This document shows, piece by piece, positions 1 through 9,140 of a stretch of DNA of 64,000 nt (the first letter of the stretch is position 1; each line of letters opens with the position of its first letter). Location of the stretch: contig JAAWEL010000024.1 of assembly GCA_022794255.1 (NCBI GenBank), positions 101,593 through 165,592 of the forward strand. Direction: 5' to 3'. Origin of the DNA: Lachnospiraceae bacterium (GTDB taxonomy: Bacteria > Bacillota > Clostridia > Lachnospirales > Lachnospiraceae). The translations under genes were made by a program, and so were the position numbers. The notes below the pieces were generated by a model. That model did no database searches, had not been told where the DNA came from, and was given only the letters and a program-made list of their open reading frames with translations.

Positions 1-1575
1 CAGAAATCCTGCACTCTCAAGGGCTTTTTGTGCATCAGCCCTTTCCATCCCCGTCAGATCCGGTACATCCTGCTGATCTGGTTTATCCTCTGTCTGTTCT
101 TTTTGATTCACACAGACTGTAAGGACGATTTCCTTGTTCAGTGCAACATTTTCTCCCTGTTTTTCACTAATCCCCTGGACAGAATTATAGACACCTTCCT
201 CTTTGCTTTCTGCCACCCGGATGCTATTAAATCCGGCTTCTTTTAAAAGCTTCTCTGCCTCTTCCCTTTGAAGTCCCTCTACGGAGGGAATCACCCCCTT
301 TTCCTCCCCCTTGCTGATCCAGACAACAATCTCTGTCCCTCGCTCTACCATAGTATTTTCTTTGATTTCCTGATAGGAAATGATATCTGGATCAACGTCT
401 TTGGAATATACCATCTGATCTCTGGACATTTCCAGACCAGAGTTTTTTAAAAGTGCCTCTCCCTCGTTGGCCTCTCTGCCAACCACATTGGGAACCCGAA
501 CCATATTTTTCTCCACCTGATTGCTGTCCGAGCCGATATGAGGCCGGATAACGCCGGTAAACAAAAGGAGAGCCGCCACGGCAACCCCGGCAAGACCGAT
601 CCCGGCCATTAGATACAGCCACTGGGGCACGGAAAGAGAATCCTTCGCATCCCTTCTCTTGGAGCGGTTTTGATGAAAATTGTCCACAGCCCGCTCATCT
701 AACCGCCCTCCCAGCTCATCCCGAAACCGGTAAAGACTTTTGGTCTCATGAGACAAGGCATGCTTTAAAGCGGTTACAGTCTCCTTATCCAGAGACACCT
801 TTTCCCGAAGCAGATCCATCTCCAGATTATCCCCGTCTTCAATCCCCTTCCCCGTCACCATCTGGCAGAAAAGCCTGGCAAGGCCATAGACATCCGTCTC
901 TGGCCCGGCCTTTCCATAATTGACCACTCCCGGTTCCCCGCTGATATAACGCCAGGCCCCGAAATCCTTGAGTATCAGACTCCCGTCCCTGGCTACCCAG
1001 AAAGTATCAAGGTCAATCATCCCGTGGCAAACCCCGATCCGGTGTACCTTATCCATTGCCTGGACTGCCATCCTTAAAAGGGCAAGGGCCTGCTCCTCCT
1101 CCAGCTTTTCCTGTTCAATCAGATCTCGTAAGGTCCGCTCCTCCCGGTAATCCATTACCCCATAGGCAGTCTGATTTTCCCCAAAGCAGCTGTGATACGT
1201 AATAATGTCTCTCTCTTTATACAGCCGGATCAGCTCCCGGCTCTGGATGTTAAACAGCTCTAATCCCTTAAGGAAGATATCCTTTTTTGAATCGTAGATG
1301 CTTAAATCAGGCTTTGCCGAGCGGGTAGCACAATATCGGGGAAAATATTCCTGAATCAGCACTCTCCGGTCAAACAAAGCATCCCATCCGATATAGAGGA
1401 TATCATTGTCCCGGGTCTTTTTTACAGTCCCTACAATATACCTTCCCTGAAGGATTGTGCCTGGCCGCAGGCACATCTCCCCATTCATGGTTACTCCTTC
1501 TGCATATCCACAGCAGGGACAGGTATCTCCAAACTTCTCCTGGTATTCACTCATGCAATTCAGACAACGCCTCAT
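1..1575 (-). CDS. PASTA-domain pseudokinase with zinc-ribbon N-terminus (C-terminus beyond window)
   Basis: Only the first 525 codons are visible; the frame is open through the window start. It opens with a CxxC...CxxC zinc-ribbon-like motif (residues 4-22), then a kinase-like fold (about 40-300), one membrane segment (about 335-353) and extracytoplasmic PASTA-like repeats, two complete and one cut. The active site is degenerate: the VAIK lysine is Gln75 (V-L-I-Q-E), the HRD motif reads H-G-M (184-186) so the catalytic Asp is Met, the metal-binding Asn is Thr191, and the Gly-rich loop lacks its glycines. The DFG motif (204-206) remains. I infer a pseudokinase that senses wall material through PASTA domains and acts as a scaffold or regulator. 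The start overlaps the upstream kinase stop as ATGA, so the two are probably translationally coupled. Confidence 0.85.
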   Translation of the reverse strand, partial: MRRCLNCMSEYQEKFGDTCPCCGYAEGVTMNGEMCLRPGTILQGRYIVGTVKKTRDNDILYIGWDALFDRRVLIQEYFPRYCATRSAKPDLSIYDSKKDIFLKGLELFNIQSRELIRLYKERDIITYHSCFGENQTAYGVMDYREERTLRDLIEQEKLEEEQALALLRMAVQAMDKVHRIGVCHGMIDLDTFWVARDGSLILKDFGAWRYISGEPGVVNYGKAGPETDVYGLARLFCQMVTGKGIEDGDNLEMDLLREKVSLDKETVTALKHALSHETKSLYRFRDELGGRLDERAVDNFHQNRSKRRDAKDSLSVPQWLYLMAGIGLAGVAVAALLLFTGVIRPHIGSDSNQVEKNMVRVPNVVGREANEGEALLKNSGLEMSRDQMVYSKDVDPDIISYQEIKENTMVERGTEIVVWISKGEEKGVIPSVEGLQREEAEKLLKEAGFNSIRVAESKEEGVYNSVQGISEKQGENVALNKEIVLTVCVNQKEQTEDKPDQQDVPDLTGMERADAQKALESAGFL

Positions 1576-3719
1576 GATCCGGATTCCTCTCCATATTCCA
1601 TTTCCAAATAATCTAAGCCCCTGAAAACTCCTCTGAACTCGTCATTGCTTTCCACATAGGTTTTGAGCATATTTTTATTCATGGACAGTCCGTTTCCGCA
1701 CTGCAGATTAAATACATCCTGGGCGGTCTCACTCATCAGATAATATACCAGACTGTCCGCAGCAGTTTTCTGCTCTCCATAAAGCTCCCCGTTTATACTC
1801 CACAGATGGGTAAACTGACCTTTTATCCGTTCCCCGTCCCTTCCGTTTTTCTGCATTTCCTCCATCACCACGATCTGGTAAATACCTCCTAAGCTGGCCC
1901 GGACCGCCTCATAATCATCGGTGTTTCCCAGATAATAGGCCTTTTCCCTCCGCAAAAACGGCTCATACCCCTTCTCTTTATCCGATTCCTTTACAGAGAA
2001 TTCCTCTGTGCCCTCCGGTACATGAAAAGCCTTCTGATACATGGCAAGATTCTCCCTGCTGACACAGTAGCTAAGCTTTCCGTCTTTATCGGTCAGCTCT
2101 TTTAAATCCGTCATTTTCTGGCGGGCTTTCCATTCCTCACCATTCACCATATTGGTATTCACATAGAGAACCGGTGCCCGAAAGGATATGGGAATCTGTT
2201 TTCTTTCTTCCATAAAATAATTCTGAAAAGCCTTGTCCTTCATAAAATAATAACTGTCCGGATCCAGGGTGTCATAGGTGGTATCCAGGGTGCCTAAGCG
2301 GCTCCAGATTTTAGTGTCCGCAGCTGTGATCTTGCTGGTCTCAAAAACACTGGAAAGGACTGGAGACGGGACATTTAAGGCCGCCACATAGTGATCCAAA
2401 GCCTCACACTTTTCCCTTGTCACAGACACCTTCTCAAACCGGCTCTCATATTCTGCTAGCATTCTTGAAAGCATATCGTCCGAAGCTTCCAGATCGATCT
2501 GTTTTTCCTCCCCGTCCTGGTTTCCCAACTGCCCGGCTGTCCGGATCTGCTCCTCCTTAAAACCATTTACATCCGGCATCTGTACGGTGATCTGTGCCTC
2601 CACCCGGTAAAGGGCATTCTGCTTCTGTACATACACCTGACGGCAGGCAAAGGCTGCACCCAAAAGCACCAGGCAGATTCCAGCCACGCTGATTCCCCGG
2701 ATCACCTTTCTCCTCTTCAGCTCCGAATCCACACTTAAAACCTTGGCCTTTTGCTGAACCGCTTCCCGAAACTGGTCCACATTCTGAAACCGCAGCTCCT
2801 GATTTAAGGCCATGGCCCTGAGAATACTGTCATTTAAATAGGAGGGAAGCTCTGGAACAAGCTCCACCGGCGGCTGTAAATGATCTTCCACCATTCGGTT
2901 CACCGATTCCTCTGGCATTTTTCCGGTAATCGAGCGGTAAAATACCGCTCCCACCGCATAGATATCGGTCCAGGGTCCCTGTTTGCTGCGGCTTCGATAC
3001 TGCTCCGGCGGGGCGTACCCTGGCTTTAAAATAATGGACAAGGTCTTTTCCTCTTCCCCTGTGGAAAATCTGGCCGCACCAAAATCAATCAGCTTGACCT
3101 TGTAGTTATTGGAGCCTGGCTCCACAGGCACCATAAAAATGTTATCCGGGCTTACATCCCGGTGAATGATCTTCACCTTGTGGATTTCCTTTAAGGCATC
3201 CAGAACAGACAATACCACAGACACTGCCGTATTCACATCCACCCGCCCCTTGCAGGCTGCGATATACTGCTTGTAGGACATTCCCTCCAAAAATTCCATG
3301 GCAATATAGGCCGTGTTGTTTTCTTCAAAAAATTCATATACATTGACAATATTGGGGTGAGTATTAAAGCGGGCCATGTTTCTGGCCTCTGCCAAAAAAC
3401 GTTCCTTTCCATTTCGAAACTCATCGGCCCGGTTTCCGGAATAAATAATCACCTCTTTTTGTCCTGGAACACGATTTACTATACCATTGGGATAAAATTC
3501 CTTGATGGCAACTTTTTTATCAAGGGTGGTATCCCAGGCCCGGTAGGTGATACCAAAGCCGCCAAAGCCTACCGTAGTTCCCACAAGATACCTTCCCCGA
3601 AGTACAGTCCCCGGGGTAAGATGATAGGCCTCCTTGGGAGGAGTTCCCGGTATAAAGCCACAATGGGGGCATACTCCATATACCTCATCAAATGTTTTCA
3701 TACAATTTAGGCAAAGCAT
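1572..3719 (-). CDS. Ser/Thr protein kinase with extracytoplasmic solute-binding-like domain
   Basis: Membrane kinase of 715 residues. The N-terminus carries a C-L-N-C...C-P-H-C zinc-ribbon-like motif. The kinase domain (about 38-310) has an intact Gly-rich loop (G-F-G-G-F-G), VAIK lysine (V-A-I-K-E-F), H-R-D-V-S-P-D-N and D-F-G, so it should be active. One membrane helix lies near 342-362. The outside part (about 365-715) resembles a family 1 extracellular solute-binding protein: it has P-V-L-Y-V-N-T-N-M, a Y-Y-L-G-N stretch and an L-M-S-E-T-A-Q-D ending. I infer that this domain senses a ligand and controls the kinase. The start has GGGAGGAG upstream and overlaps the PP2C gene by 13 bases. 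The kinase assignment is firm; the solute-binding-like call is moderate. Confidence 0.88.
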   Translation of the reverse strand: MLCLNCMKTFDEVYGVCPHCGFIPGTPPKEAYHLTPGTVLRGRYLVGTTVGFGGFGITYRAWDTTLDKKVAIKEFYPNGIVNRVPGQKEVIIYSGNRADEFRNGKERFLAEARNMARFNTHPNIVNVYEFFEENNTAYIAMEFLEGMSYKQYIAACKGRVDVNTAVSVVLSVLDALKEIHKVKIIHRDVSPDNIFMVPVEPGSNNYKVKLIDFGAARFSTGEEEKTLSIILKPGYAPPEQYRSRSKQGPWTDIYAVGAVFYRSITGKMPEESVNRMVEDHLQPPVELVPELPSYLNDSILRAMALNQELRFQNVDQFREAVQQKAKVLSVDSELKRRKVIRGISVAGICLVLLGAAFACRQVYVQKQNALYRVEAQITVQMPDVNGFKEEQIRTAGQLGNQDGEEKQIDLEASDDMLSRMLAEYESRFEKVSVTREKCEALDHYVAALNVPSPVLSSVFETSKITAADTKIWSRLGTLDTTYDTLDPDSYYFMKDKAFQNYFMEERKQIPISFRAPVLYVNTNMVNGEEWKARQKMTDLKELTDKDGKLSYCVSRENLAMYQKAFHVPEGTEEFSVKESDKEKGYEPFLRREKAYYLGNTDDYEAVRASLGGIYQIVVMEEMQKNGRDGERIKGQFTHLWSINGELYGEQKTAADSLVYYLMSETAQDVFNLQCGNGLSMNKNMLKTYVESNDEFRGVFRGLDYLEMEYGEESGS

Positions 3720-4528
3720 TTCCCGTCTCCTCCCTGACCTCCCAAATATTTCATCAGCACAACCGTTGTATTATCCTGGCCTCTGACCCCATAACGAAGG
3801 GCCATTGCCGTTGTCCGGTCAGCTGCAATGTACATGTCCAGATCATTGTCCCGTACCATAGCACAGATCTGACTCTCGTTTAAACTCTTATAAACCCCGT
3901 CACTGCAAAGCATGATAATATCCCCCGGCTGCAGAAGAATCGGCATGGGATTTCCGTCAATCAGAGTCAAGTTCTCAATCCCGATATAGCTGATCAGTGC
4001 TTCCGCCTGAGCCGTCTTTTCCTCCCTGTCGTAGACGGCCTGGGTAATTCTCCCGCTTTCCAGCTGGTTTTTCAGCGTCAGCCGGTAATTGTGTTCCCGG
4101 TTGACCGACTGAAGCTTATTTCCATGGATGATATAGATTTTACTGTCTCCCACAGAGACCCAGTACATCTGATTCTCCCGAAAGTAAGCAGCCACCAGCG
4201 TTGTTCCTGCCTTTAGCGGCTTTCCCTTTTTATCCTTTAAAGACAGCACCGTCTGATTCATCCGCCTTGCCTCTTCCCTCAGAAATTCAGGCACATTCTC
4301 AAGCCCTTTCCTTATGTGGAAATCCTGAATCATCCGCTGTACAGCCGCCTTGCTGGCTTTCTCACCGCCCTCTAAACCTCCCATCCCATCACACACAATG
4401 GACAAAACCTCCTGGGCGCCCGTATAAAAATATGCAAAATCCTGCTGATAACTCCTGGTTCCTAATATACTGCTGGCCCCGATCTCATACCAGGGATTTT
4501 CCCTTACACGTTCTTCAACGATATTCAT
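3707..4528 (-). CDS. PP2C-family Ser/Thr protein phosphatase
   Basis: Metal-dependent (Mn/Mg) protein phosphatase of 273 residues, the expected size for a bacterial PP2C domain alone. Visible motifs are R-S-Y-Q-Q-D near residue 26, V-C-D-G-M-G-G-L-E-G-G near 45-55, V-S-V-G-D-S-K, L-C-S-D-G-V-Y and the closing D-N-T-T-V-V. No signal peptide or membrane segment is seen, so it should act in the cytoplasm. It sits between two kinases and overlaps both neighbours (14 bases upstream, 13 downstream). This suggests that it removes phosphate from targets of those kinases, or from the kinases themselves. A second PP2C lies at 8344-9069 in the same run. Confidence 0.93.
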   Translation of the reverse strand: MNIVEERVRENPWYEIGASSILGTRSYQQDFAYFYTGAQEVLSIVCDGMGGLEGGEKASKAAVQRMIQDFHIRKGLENVPEFLREEARRMNQTVLSLKDKKGKPLKAGTTLVAAYFRENQMYWVSVGDSKIYIIHGNKLQSVNREHNYRLTLKNQLESGRITQAVYDREEKTAQAEALISYIGIENLTLIDGNPMPILLQPGDIIMLCSDGVYKSLNESQICAMVRDNDLDMYIAADRTTAMALRYGVRGQDNTTVVLMKYLGGQGGDGKCFA

Positions 4529-5966
4529 ACTTTACTCCTAACTCTATAATACAGGATGAGCCGGACAGGGAAAATTTTGCCGGAGGCTTTACCTGATAAT
4601 CCACATCCCGCTGCAAACGCTTCCCTTTAAAGAAAACACCATTGACCGACAGATCCCGGATACTGAACTTTTTCAGATCTGCCAGATAGGTAATCTTACA
4701 ATGTACCCGGCTTATATCCTCTGGATATTGCACTCTCAAATGAGCCTCTGTCATGGATCTTCCGAAGGTCATGGTCTGGTTGGGGGGAAGCACCCAGTTC
4801 TTTCCAGCCTCCACTCCGTTTAGCACCGCCACATAGGGAAACTCTGCCACCACCTTTTTCCGGTTTCCCACCAAAACCTTGGCAGGATTTTCTGGTTTAC
4901 CTGCAACAGGCTTTGGTACTGGTCTTGGAACAGGCTTTGGTACCGGCTTTGGAACAGGCTTTGGTGCTGGTTGGGATACCAATGACTTTGCAGACGCAAT
5001 CTCCCCGATAAAGACCTGCATGGACGGCGTGCGCTGACGCACATTCAAAACAAGTGCATGATCCACCGCATCAGAAATTTTCTCCGGCACTCCTAAGTTC
5101 ATCTGTTTTAAGGGCACATAGTCTTTTCCGGCCAGCCGATCCGGCGCCGGAGGAACATGGATTCCGGTCAATGCATAATAATAGGTGCTTGCCAGAGAAT
5201 ACACATCCGTAAAGCTTCCCTGAACCATCTCGGATGAAAATTGCTCCGGAGGGGCAAATTTCGGCTTTAAAACCACAGACAGGCCCTTTTTCATCCCTGT
5301 CTCTGTCCTTTTGGCACTTCCAAAATCAATCAGCTTTACTTTTCCATCCCTGGTGATGTAGATATTTTCAGGACTGATATCGCGATGGATAATCTTTGTC
5401 TTTGTGTGAATCACATCCATGGACACAGCCACCTGAAGAATCACATCCGTGATCTGGTTTACGGGAATCCGTTGTTTTGACGCCTTCACAATCTGACGCA
5501 AATCTGCCCCGTTTAAATATTCCATCACAAAATAGGCCGTATTATTTTCCTGGAAGGTATCGGTTATGTCCACAACGGATGGAATCTGCTCTAATCGGCT
5601 TAAGATCTGAGACTCCTCCAAAAAACGGGCAAGCCCGGCCATGTAAGGGCCATCACTTTCCTGTGAGGTCAGCTCTAACCGGCAACTATCCGGCTCTCGT
5701 ATACAAAGGCCATTGGGGGCATATTCTTTAACCGCACAGGTTATGTTTTTTTTCGTATCAAAAACCTTATAGGTAATGCCAAATCCGCCTTCTCCCAAAA
5801 CTCTGCCTATATAGTACCTCTGTTTAAGCATGGTTCCAGCTGCTAAGCTTCTCTTGCCATATTTTTCACCGTAGGCAGATTTATAGCCGCAACGGGAACA
5901 GCTCCCGTTCTGATACCCTGATTCAAAGCAATTCGGACAAAGCTCCAGCTTCACTTTTTTCACCAC
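4515..5966 (-). CDS. cytoplasmic Ser/Thr kinase with C-terminal FHA domain
   Basis: Kinase of 483 residues with no membrane segment. Layout: zinc-ribbon-like Cys motif (C-P-N-C...C-S-R-C, about 10-26), kinase domain (about 50-310) with G-E-G-G-F-G, A-V-K80, H-R-D-I-S-P-E-N and D-F-G intact, a Pro-Lys-Val rich linker of P-K-P-V-type repeats (about 330-355), and an FHA domain (about 385-480) with F-G-R-S, S-R-V-H-C and S-V-N-G. FHA domains bind phosphothreonine, so this enzyme can both write and read phosphothreonine. The start is GTG (5966, or the adjacent GTG at 5963), overlapping the stop of the vWA gene as GTGGTGA; no clear ribosome site is seen, which fits translational coupling. Confidence 0.92.
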   Translation of the reverse strand: MVKKVKLELCPNCFESGYQNGSCSRCGYKSAYGEKYGKRSLAAGTMLKQRYYIGRVLGEGGFGITYKVFDTKKNITCAVKEYAPNGLCIREPDSCRLELTSQESDGPYMAGLARFLEESQILSRLEQIPSVVDITDTFQENNTAYFVMEYLNGADLRQIVKASKQRIPVNQITDVILQVAVSMDVIHTKTKIIHRDISPENIYITRDGKVKLIDFGSAKRTETGMKKGLSVVLKPKFAPPEQFSSEMVQGSFTDVYSLASTYYYALTGIHVPPAPDRLAGKDYVPLKQMNLGVPEKISDAVDHALVLNVRQRTPSMQVFIGEIASAKSLVSQPAPKPVPKPVPKPVPRPVPKPVAGKPENPAKVLVGNRKKVVAEFPYVAVLNGVEAGKNWVLPPNQTMTFGRSMTEAHLRVQYPEDISRVHCKITYLADLKKFSIRDLSVNGVFFKGKRLQRDVDYQVKPPAKFSLSGSSCIIELGVKYEYR

Positions 5967-7708
5967 CTGATTGTTATTTTCATCGATCCGGCCTCAATCA
6001 CAGAGCCCGGCTCCAGTCTCCTCTTTTCATGTACCCGTATTCCATTTACAGAAGTCCCATTGGTGGAATTTAGATCCGAAATATAGACAATCCCATCCTT
6101 TTGCTCCAGGCAGAAATGCTGCCGGGACAGCTCCAAATCCTCCACCTGCACATCGCATATGGAGCTGCGGCCCACAATCAGGCTGCTCCCCAACTCCCAG
6201 GCCGTTTTCTGCACCTTCATGCCACTTTTTGACAGCCATACCTCCAGCCGTTTTTTTGCAGTAAATGGCACGGTTATATGCTGTTGGAATCCCCCTTCTT
6301 CCTTCATGGAAATGCCCGTGCCTGATGCCTCCGGTGAGGGGCTCTCCCCTCCATCCGGACTGGTTTTCCTGCTTTTGACAACCAGAAAAACAATCAGTCC
6401 CACCACGGCTGCAAATATCAGAAAAAGTACCCCCGTATAGTCCTCCTGCCTGTCCACAGGCTCCGGCTTTTCTGGATCTGGCTCCTCTACAATGTCAGTA
6501 ACCGTAAGTCGGATAGGATTGGCCAAAGGGTTCTTTTCCATAGAATAATCCACAATATTTGTGGTATGAAGCTCATAAGTCCCGTTCTTTATCGTCTCTG
6601 CCAAGGAAAGAGTGACAGACATTTTCTCTTTTCCCTCGCAGGAAATCCCTGTCACTGCCACTGGATGTCCATCAAGAGTCAACTGATAGTTTGCCCCTGT
6701 CTCCGCGCCCTGTAAGGGCTCATCAAACAGTAAAAGGAGCTGCTGCTTTCCAGAAACTTGAATGTTCAAAAGCCGGGGCGGTTTTTCATCCGGAATCCAA
6801 TGATTATTCATCACTGGCCTGGAAAGGACTGTTCCGTCCTCCAATTTTAAACTGAACACATCCTCCTGGTTGGAGACCACATTGGAATCCGCATAAAACT
6901 CCATCCACAGATCCTCTGCCAGGCTGCCTGCCAAATCACTTAAAATCCTGCTGCCCTCCTCCGGGCCAAAGGTCCGAATCTGGCCACCGGAGGTTCTGGC
7001 AAACTCTCCAAAATTATTGATATTTTCTGTTGCTGTGTTTTTTATGCAGAATGCATAGACCGGAATGCCTTTCTCTCTCAGGGTATTCTGAGCCTCCTGA
7101 GCCATCTTCTTTCCAATAGAAATATCCTTTCCATCAGAGATCACTACCACCACCCTTCTTCTTAAGCTCTCCCGGGACTGCTCCGCCAGGGCTGCCACCT
7201 GATCAATTCCCTCAAAAAGAAGCGTTTTCTGATCCTTGTTTCGGATCCCTTCCAAAGCAGCTTTTATGTCCTCTGTGGTCTGGCTCCCATCTGCCGCCAG
7301 TATCACCTCTTCCCCAAAGGTACACAAGACCAACCTGTCCTTTTCCCCTAATTCCTCCTGCAGCTTCAAAATCCCCTCTTTGATGGTCTTAAAATAAGAA
7401 TTGGGGATGGACCCGGATATGTCTAACAAAACATAATAACCGATCCCCTCTCCGCTCTCACCAAAAGATCCTGTATGTTTAAGCTCAAGCTTTTCCTGGG
7501 AAAGGTAAGCTTCCCGGATACTCTCCTCCGAAATACCGCTTCCACAGACAAATATCTCCGGCATATTGGCATATACCTGTTCCAGCCTCTTCTCCTGCCC
7601 GTCCAGCACAAAAGCCGGCTTTTCCTCTGCTCCCTGCACTGGCATGGCCCCGATACAGAAAGCAGCAAGCAAAGCAGCAAACCTTAAACATCTTCCTCTC
7701 TTTCCCAT
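5960..7708 (-). CDS. exported von Willebrand A domain protein with membrane helix and cytoplasmic FHA domain
   Basis: I place the start at 7708 because GGGGAGGAC sits seven bases upstream; a start at 7726 is in frame but has no ribosome site. A signal peptide (M-G-K-R-G-R then a hydrophobic stretch ending V-Q-G-A) leads to a vWA domain (about 80-260) with MIDAS residues D-I-S-G-S, the Thr in Q-K-T-L-L-F and S-D-G-K-D. After a beta-rich stretch comes a membrane helix (L-F-L-I-F-A-A-V-V-G, about 445-465), then a cytoplasmic FHA domain (V-G-R-S, S-R-Q-H, N-S-T-N-G) at the end. The protein may link an outside metal-dependent adhesion event to inside phosphothreonine signalling. It overlaps the upstream FHA gene by 25 bases. 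Confidence 0.9.
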   Translation of the reverse strand: MGKRGRCLRFAALLAAFCIGAMPVQGAEEKPAFVLDGQEKRLEQVYANMPEIFVCGSGISEESIREAYLSQEKLELKHTGSFGESGEGIGYYVLLDISGSIPNSYFKTIKEGILKLQEELGEKDRLVLCTFGEEVILAADGSQTTEDIKAALEGIRNKDQKTLLFEGIDQVAALAEQSRESLRRRVVVVISDGKDISIGKKMAQEAQNTLREKGIPVYAFCIKNTATENINNFGEFARTSGGQIRTFGPEEGSRILSDLAGSLAEDLWMEFYADSNVVSNQEDVFSLKLEDGTVLSRPVMNNHWIPDEKPPRLLNIQVSGKQQLLLLFDEPLQGAETGANYQLTLDGHPVAVTGISCEGKEKMSVTLSLAETIKNGTYELHTTNIVDYSMEKNPLANPIRLTVTDIVEEPDPEKPEPVDRQEDYTGVLFLIFAAVVGLIVFLVVKSRKTSPDGGESPSPEASGTGISMKEEGGFQQHITVPFTAKKRLEVWLSKSGMKVQKTAWELGSSLIVGRSSICDVQVEDLELSRQHFCLEQKDGIVYISDLNSTNGTSVNGIRVHEKRRLEPGSVIEAGSMKITIRW

Positions 7709-8331
7709 ACTCTGTCCTCCCCACAAAATGGGATGAACACAAAGGCGCTCTCCCCCATTTTGATCTCATCTCCTGCATTCAGAATCTCACTTTTTGTCAA
7801 AAGCTTGTTATTATAATAGGTCAGGGCATTGGAGGAAGGAACTACCGAAAAACAACGTCCTCTCTCATCATATACCACTGAACAATGATTTTTCCTGGTT
7901 ATTGACAAATCATCCATTACCTGAACATCCATCCCGGCATCTCTCCCGATCCGGTTGAATCCATGATGGAGTCTGTAATCTCTTCCCTTTTCCGTGCCGC
8001 TGATACAAACCAGCCAGCCTGTCACATAGTCATTTCCCTTTGCCCCGGAGTAATATCCAACGGTTTTCTGATCCTCCTCCCCATCGATTGGAAGCTTGGC
8101 TTCAAGGGCAATGGTCCTGTCCTCCTCAAGCTCTGGTATGGGCTTCTTATCCCGGGAAAGGGCCACGGTCTTATCCCGGTCCATCCATCCAAAAAATCCT
8201 TTTTGTTTTTTTCCTTCCCCGTCTTTTGCCGGGGCATCCTTTAAGACCCCAACCGAAATCCCGCAATGGGGACAGGAAGAAAATCTCTGATTGTCATAGT
8301 AATGTCCCTGGGGGCACCGAACCACCGGCAT
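7684..8331 (-). CDS. zinc-ribbon/FHA protein with three Thr motifs in the linker
   Basis: Soluble 215-residue protein. The N-terminus has C-P-Q-G-H-Y-Y-D then C-P-H-C (6-23), a zinc-ribbon-like module. A charged linker holds three similar motifs centred on Thr55 (D-K-T-V-A-L), Thr73 (D-R-T-I-A-L) and Thr90 (Q-K-T-V-G-Y). The FHA domain (about 105-205) has I-G-R and an R-K-N-H-C motif. It is paralogous to the product of 10069-10680: both share G-W-L-V-C-I before the FHA core and a CxxGHxYD ribbon. By analogy with GarA-type FHA proteins, the Thr motifs may be phosphorylation sites bound by FHA domains; this is inference. The start is preceded by AGGAGGAG. Confidence 0.88.
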   Translation of the reverse strand: MPVVRCPQGHYYDNQRFSSCPHCGISVGVLKDAPAKDGEGKKQKGFFGWMDRDKTVALSRDKKPIPELEEDRTIALEAKLPIDGEEDQKTVGYYSGAKGNDYVTGWLVCISGTEKGRDYRLHHGFNRIGRDAGMDVQVMDDLSITRKNHCSVVYDERGRCFSVVPSSNALTYYNNKLLTKSEILNAGDEIKMGESAFVFIPFCGEDRVWEREEDV

Positions 8332-8343
8332 ATTTTACTCCTC

Positions 8344-9069
8344 CTAATCCAGCCAGACCGCAATGGCAGAATAGTTGTCCATATTTTTACCCCGCCCGTT
8401 CTTCCGGACGATTTCTTCCATTTTTTCCAACCAGTCTCTTGGTGTTTTCGCCCGCTTAAGGCAATGTATCATCTTTTTTTCATCAATCAGCTCCCAAAAT
8501 CCATCAGAGCAAAGCAAAAACTCCTGTTTTCCCTGCCTGGACTCTGCCTCTTCTACCTGATATCTGGGGCTGTCCCAGTCCACCCCCAGAACCCGAAGAA
8601 GGCGGTTTCTGTCCGGATGGTTCCGAATCTGGGATTCCTTCAGCTGCCTTGCAGCCACTAAAAGCTGGGGAACGCTGTGATCCAAGGTCCTCCATGCCAG
8701 CTTGCCGTTTTGAAAATAATAGAGGCGGCTGTCACCAATATAACCCCACTGAATCTGTTTTTCCCCCACATGAAGAACCACCAATGTGGTTTTCATATCC
8801 TGTGCCTGAAAATCTGCTTTCTGATTTTCCAGTATTCTTCTCTGCGCTTCCTGAAAAGAAGCCTCCAACACCTGATTGCCGGCTCCCTCTACGGCAAATA
8901 TCTCAACCGTTGCTTCCACAGCCAGCCGGGAAGCCTCCTCTCCCTTTCCATGACCTCCCAGACCATCTGCCAGTACAAAGCAATAGTCCTGGTCCTTTTG
9001 GTACATACCAATATTGTCCTCATTATTGTCTCTGTCACCTACATTGCTGAGCAAGTGATACGAAATCAT
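8344..9069 (-). CDS. PP2C-family Ser/Thr protein phosphatase (second in cluster)
   Basis: A 241-residue PP2C phosphatase with G-D-R-D-N-N-E-D-N near residue 11, A-D-G-L-G-G-H-G-K-G near 35-44, Y-I-G-D-S-R, L-C-S-D-G-F-W and a closing N-M-D-N-Y-S motif; the metal-binding aspartates are present. No membrane segment is seen. It differs clearly from the other PP2C at 3707-4528, so the cluster carries two non-redundant phosphatases. GGGAGG lies upstream of the ATG. A perfect 12-bp hairpin sits in the 71-base gap to the gene upstream. Confidence 0.93.
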   Translation of the reverse strand: MISYHLLSNVGDRDNNEDNIGMYQKDQDYCFVLADGLGGHGKGEEASRLAVEATVEIFAVEGAGNQVLEASFQEAQRRILENQKADFQAQDMKTTLVVLHVGEKQIQWGYIGDSRLYYFQNGKLAWRTLDHSVPQLLVAARQLKESQIRNHPDRNRLLRVLGVDWDSPRYQVEEAESRQGKQEFLLCSDGFWELIDEKKMIHCLKRAKTPRDWLEKMEEIVRKNGRGKNMDNYSAIAVWLD

Positions 9070-9087
9070 AAAAGAAGCCTCCCTTCA

Positions 9088-9119
9088 ACTGCCAGAAAGC
9101 TTCCTCCCTTTCTGGCAGT
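9088..9119 (-). other. perfect hairpin in the intergenic gap, GGAGGA in its loop
   Basis: ACTGCCAGAAAG (9088-9099) pairs exactly with CTTTCTGGCAGT (9108-9119). On the transcribed minus strand the 8-base loop reads GGAGGAAG. No U-run follows, so it is not a simple terminator. It lies just ahead of the ribosome site of the PP2C gene and could be a processing, stability or protein-binding element. Confidence 0.6.
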
Positions 9120-9140
9120 CTAATGCCTGTTTTTGTCTCT

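Noticed and set aside
4900..4975. Short-period repeat that could be a CRISPR-like or mobile-element repeat
   Set aside because: It encodes the Pro-Lys-Val linker of the FHA kinase in frame, with no spacers or terminal repeats.
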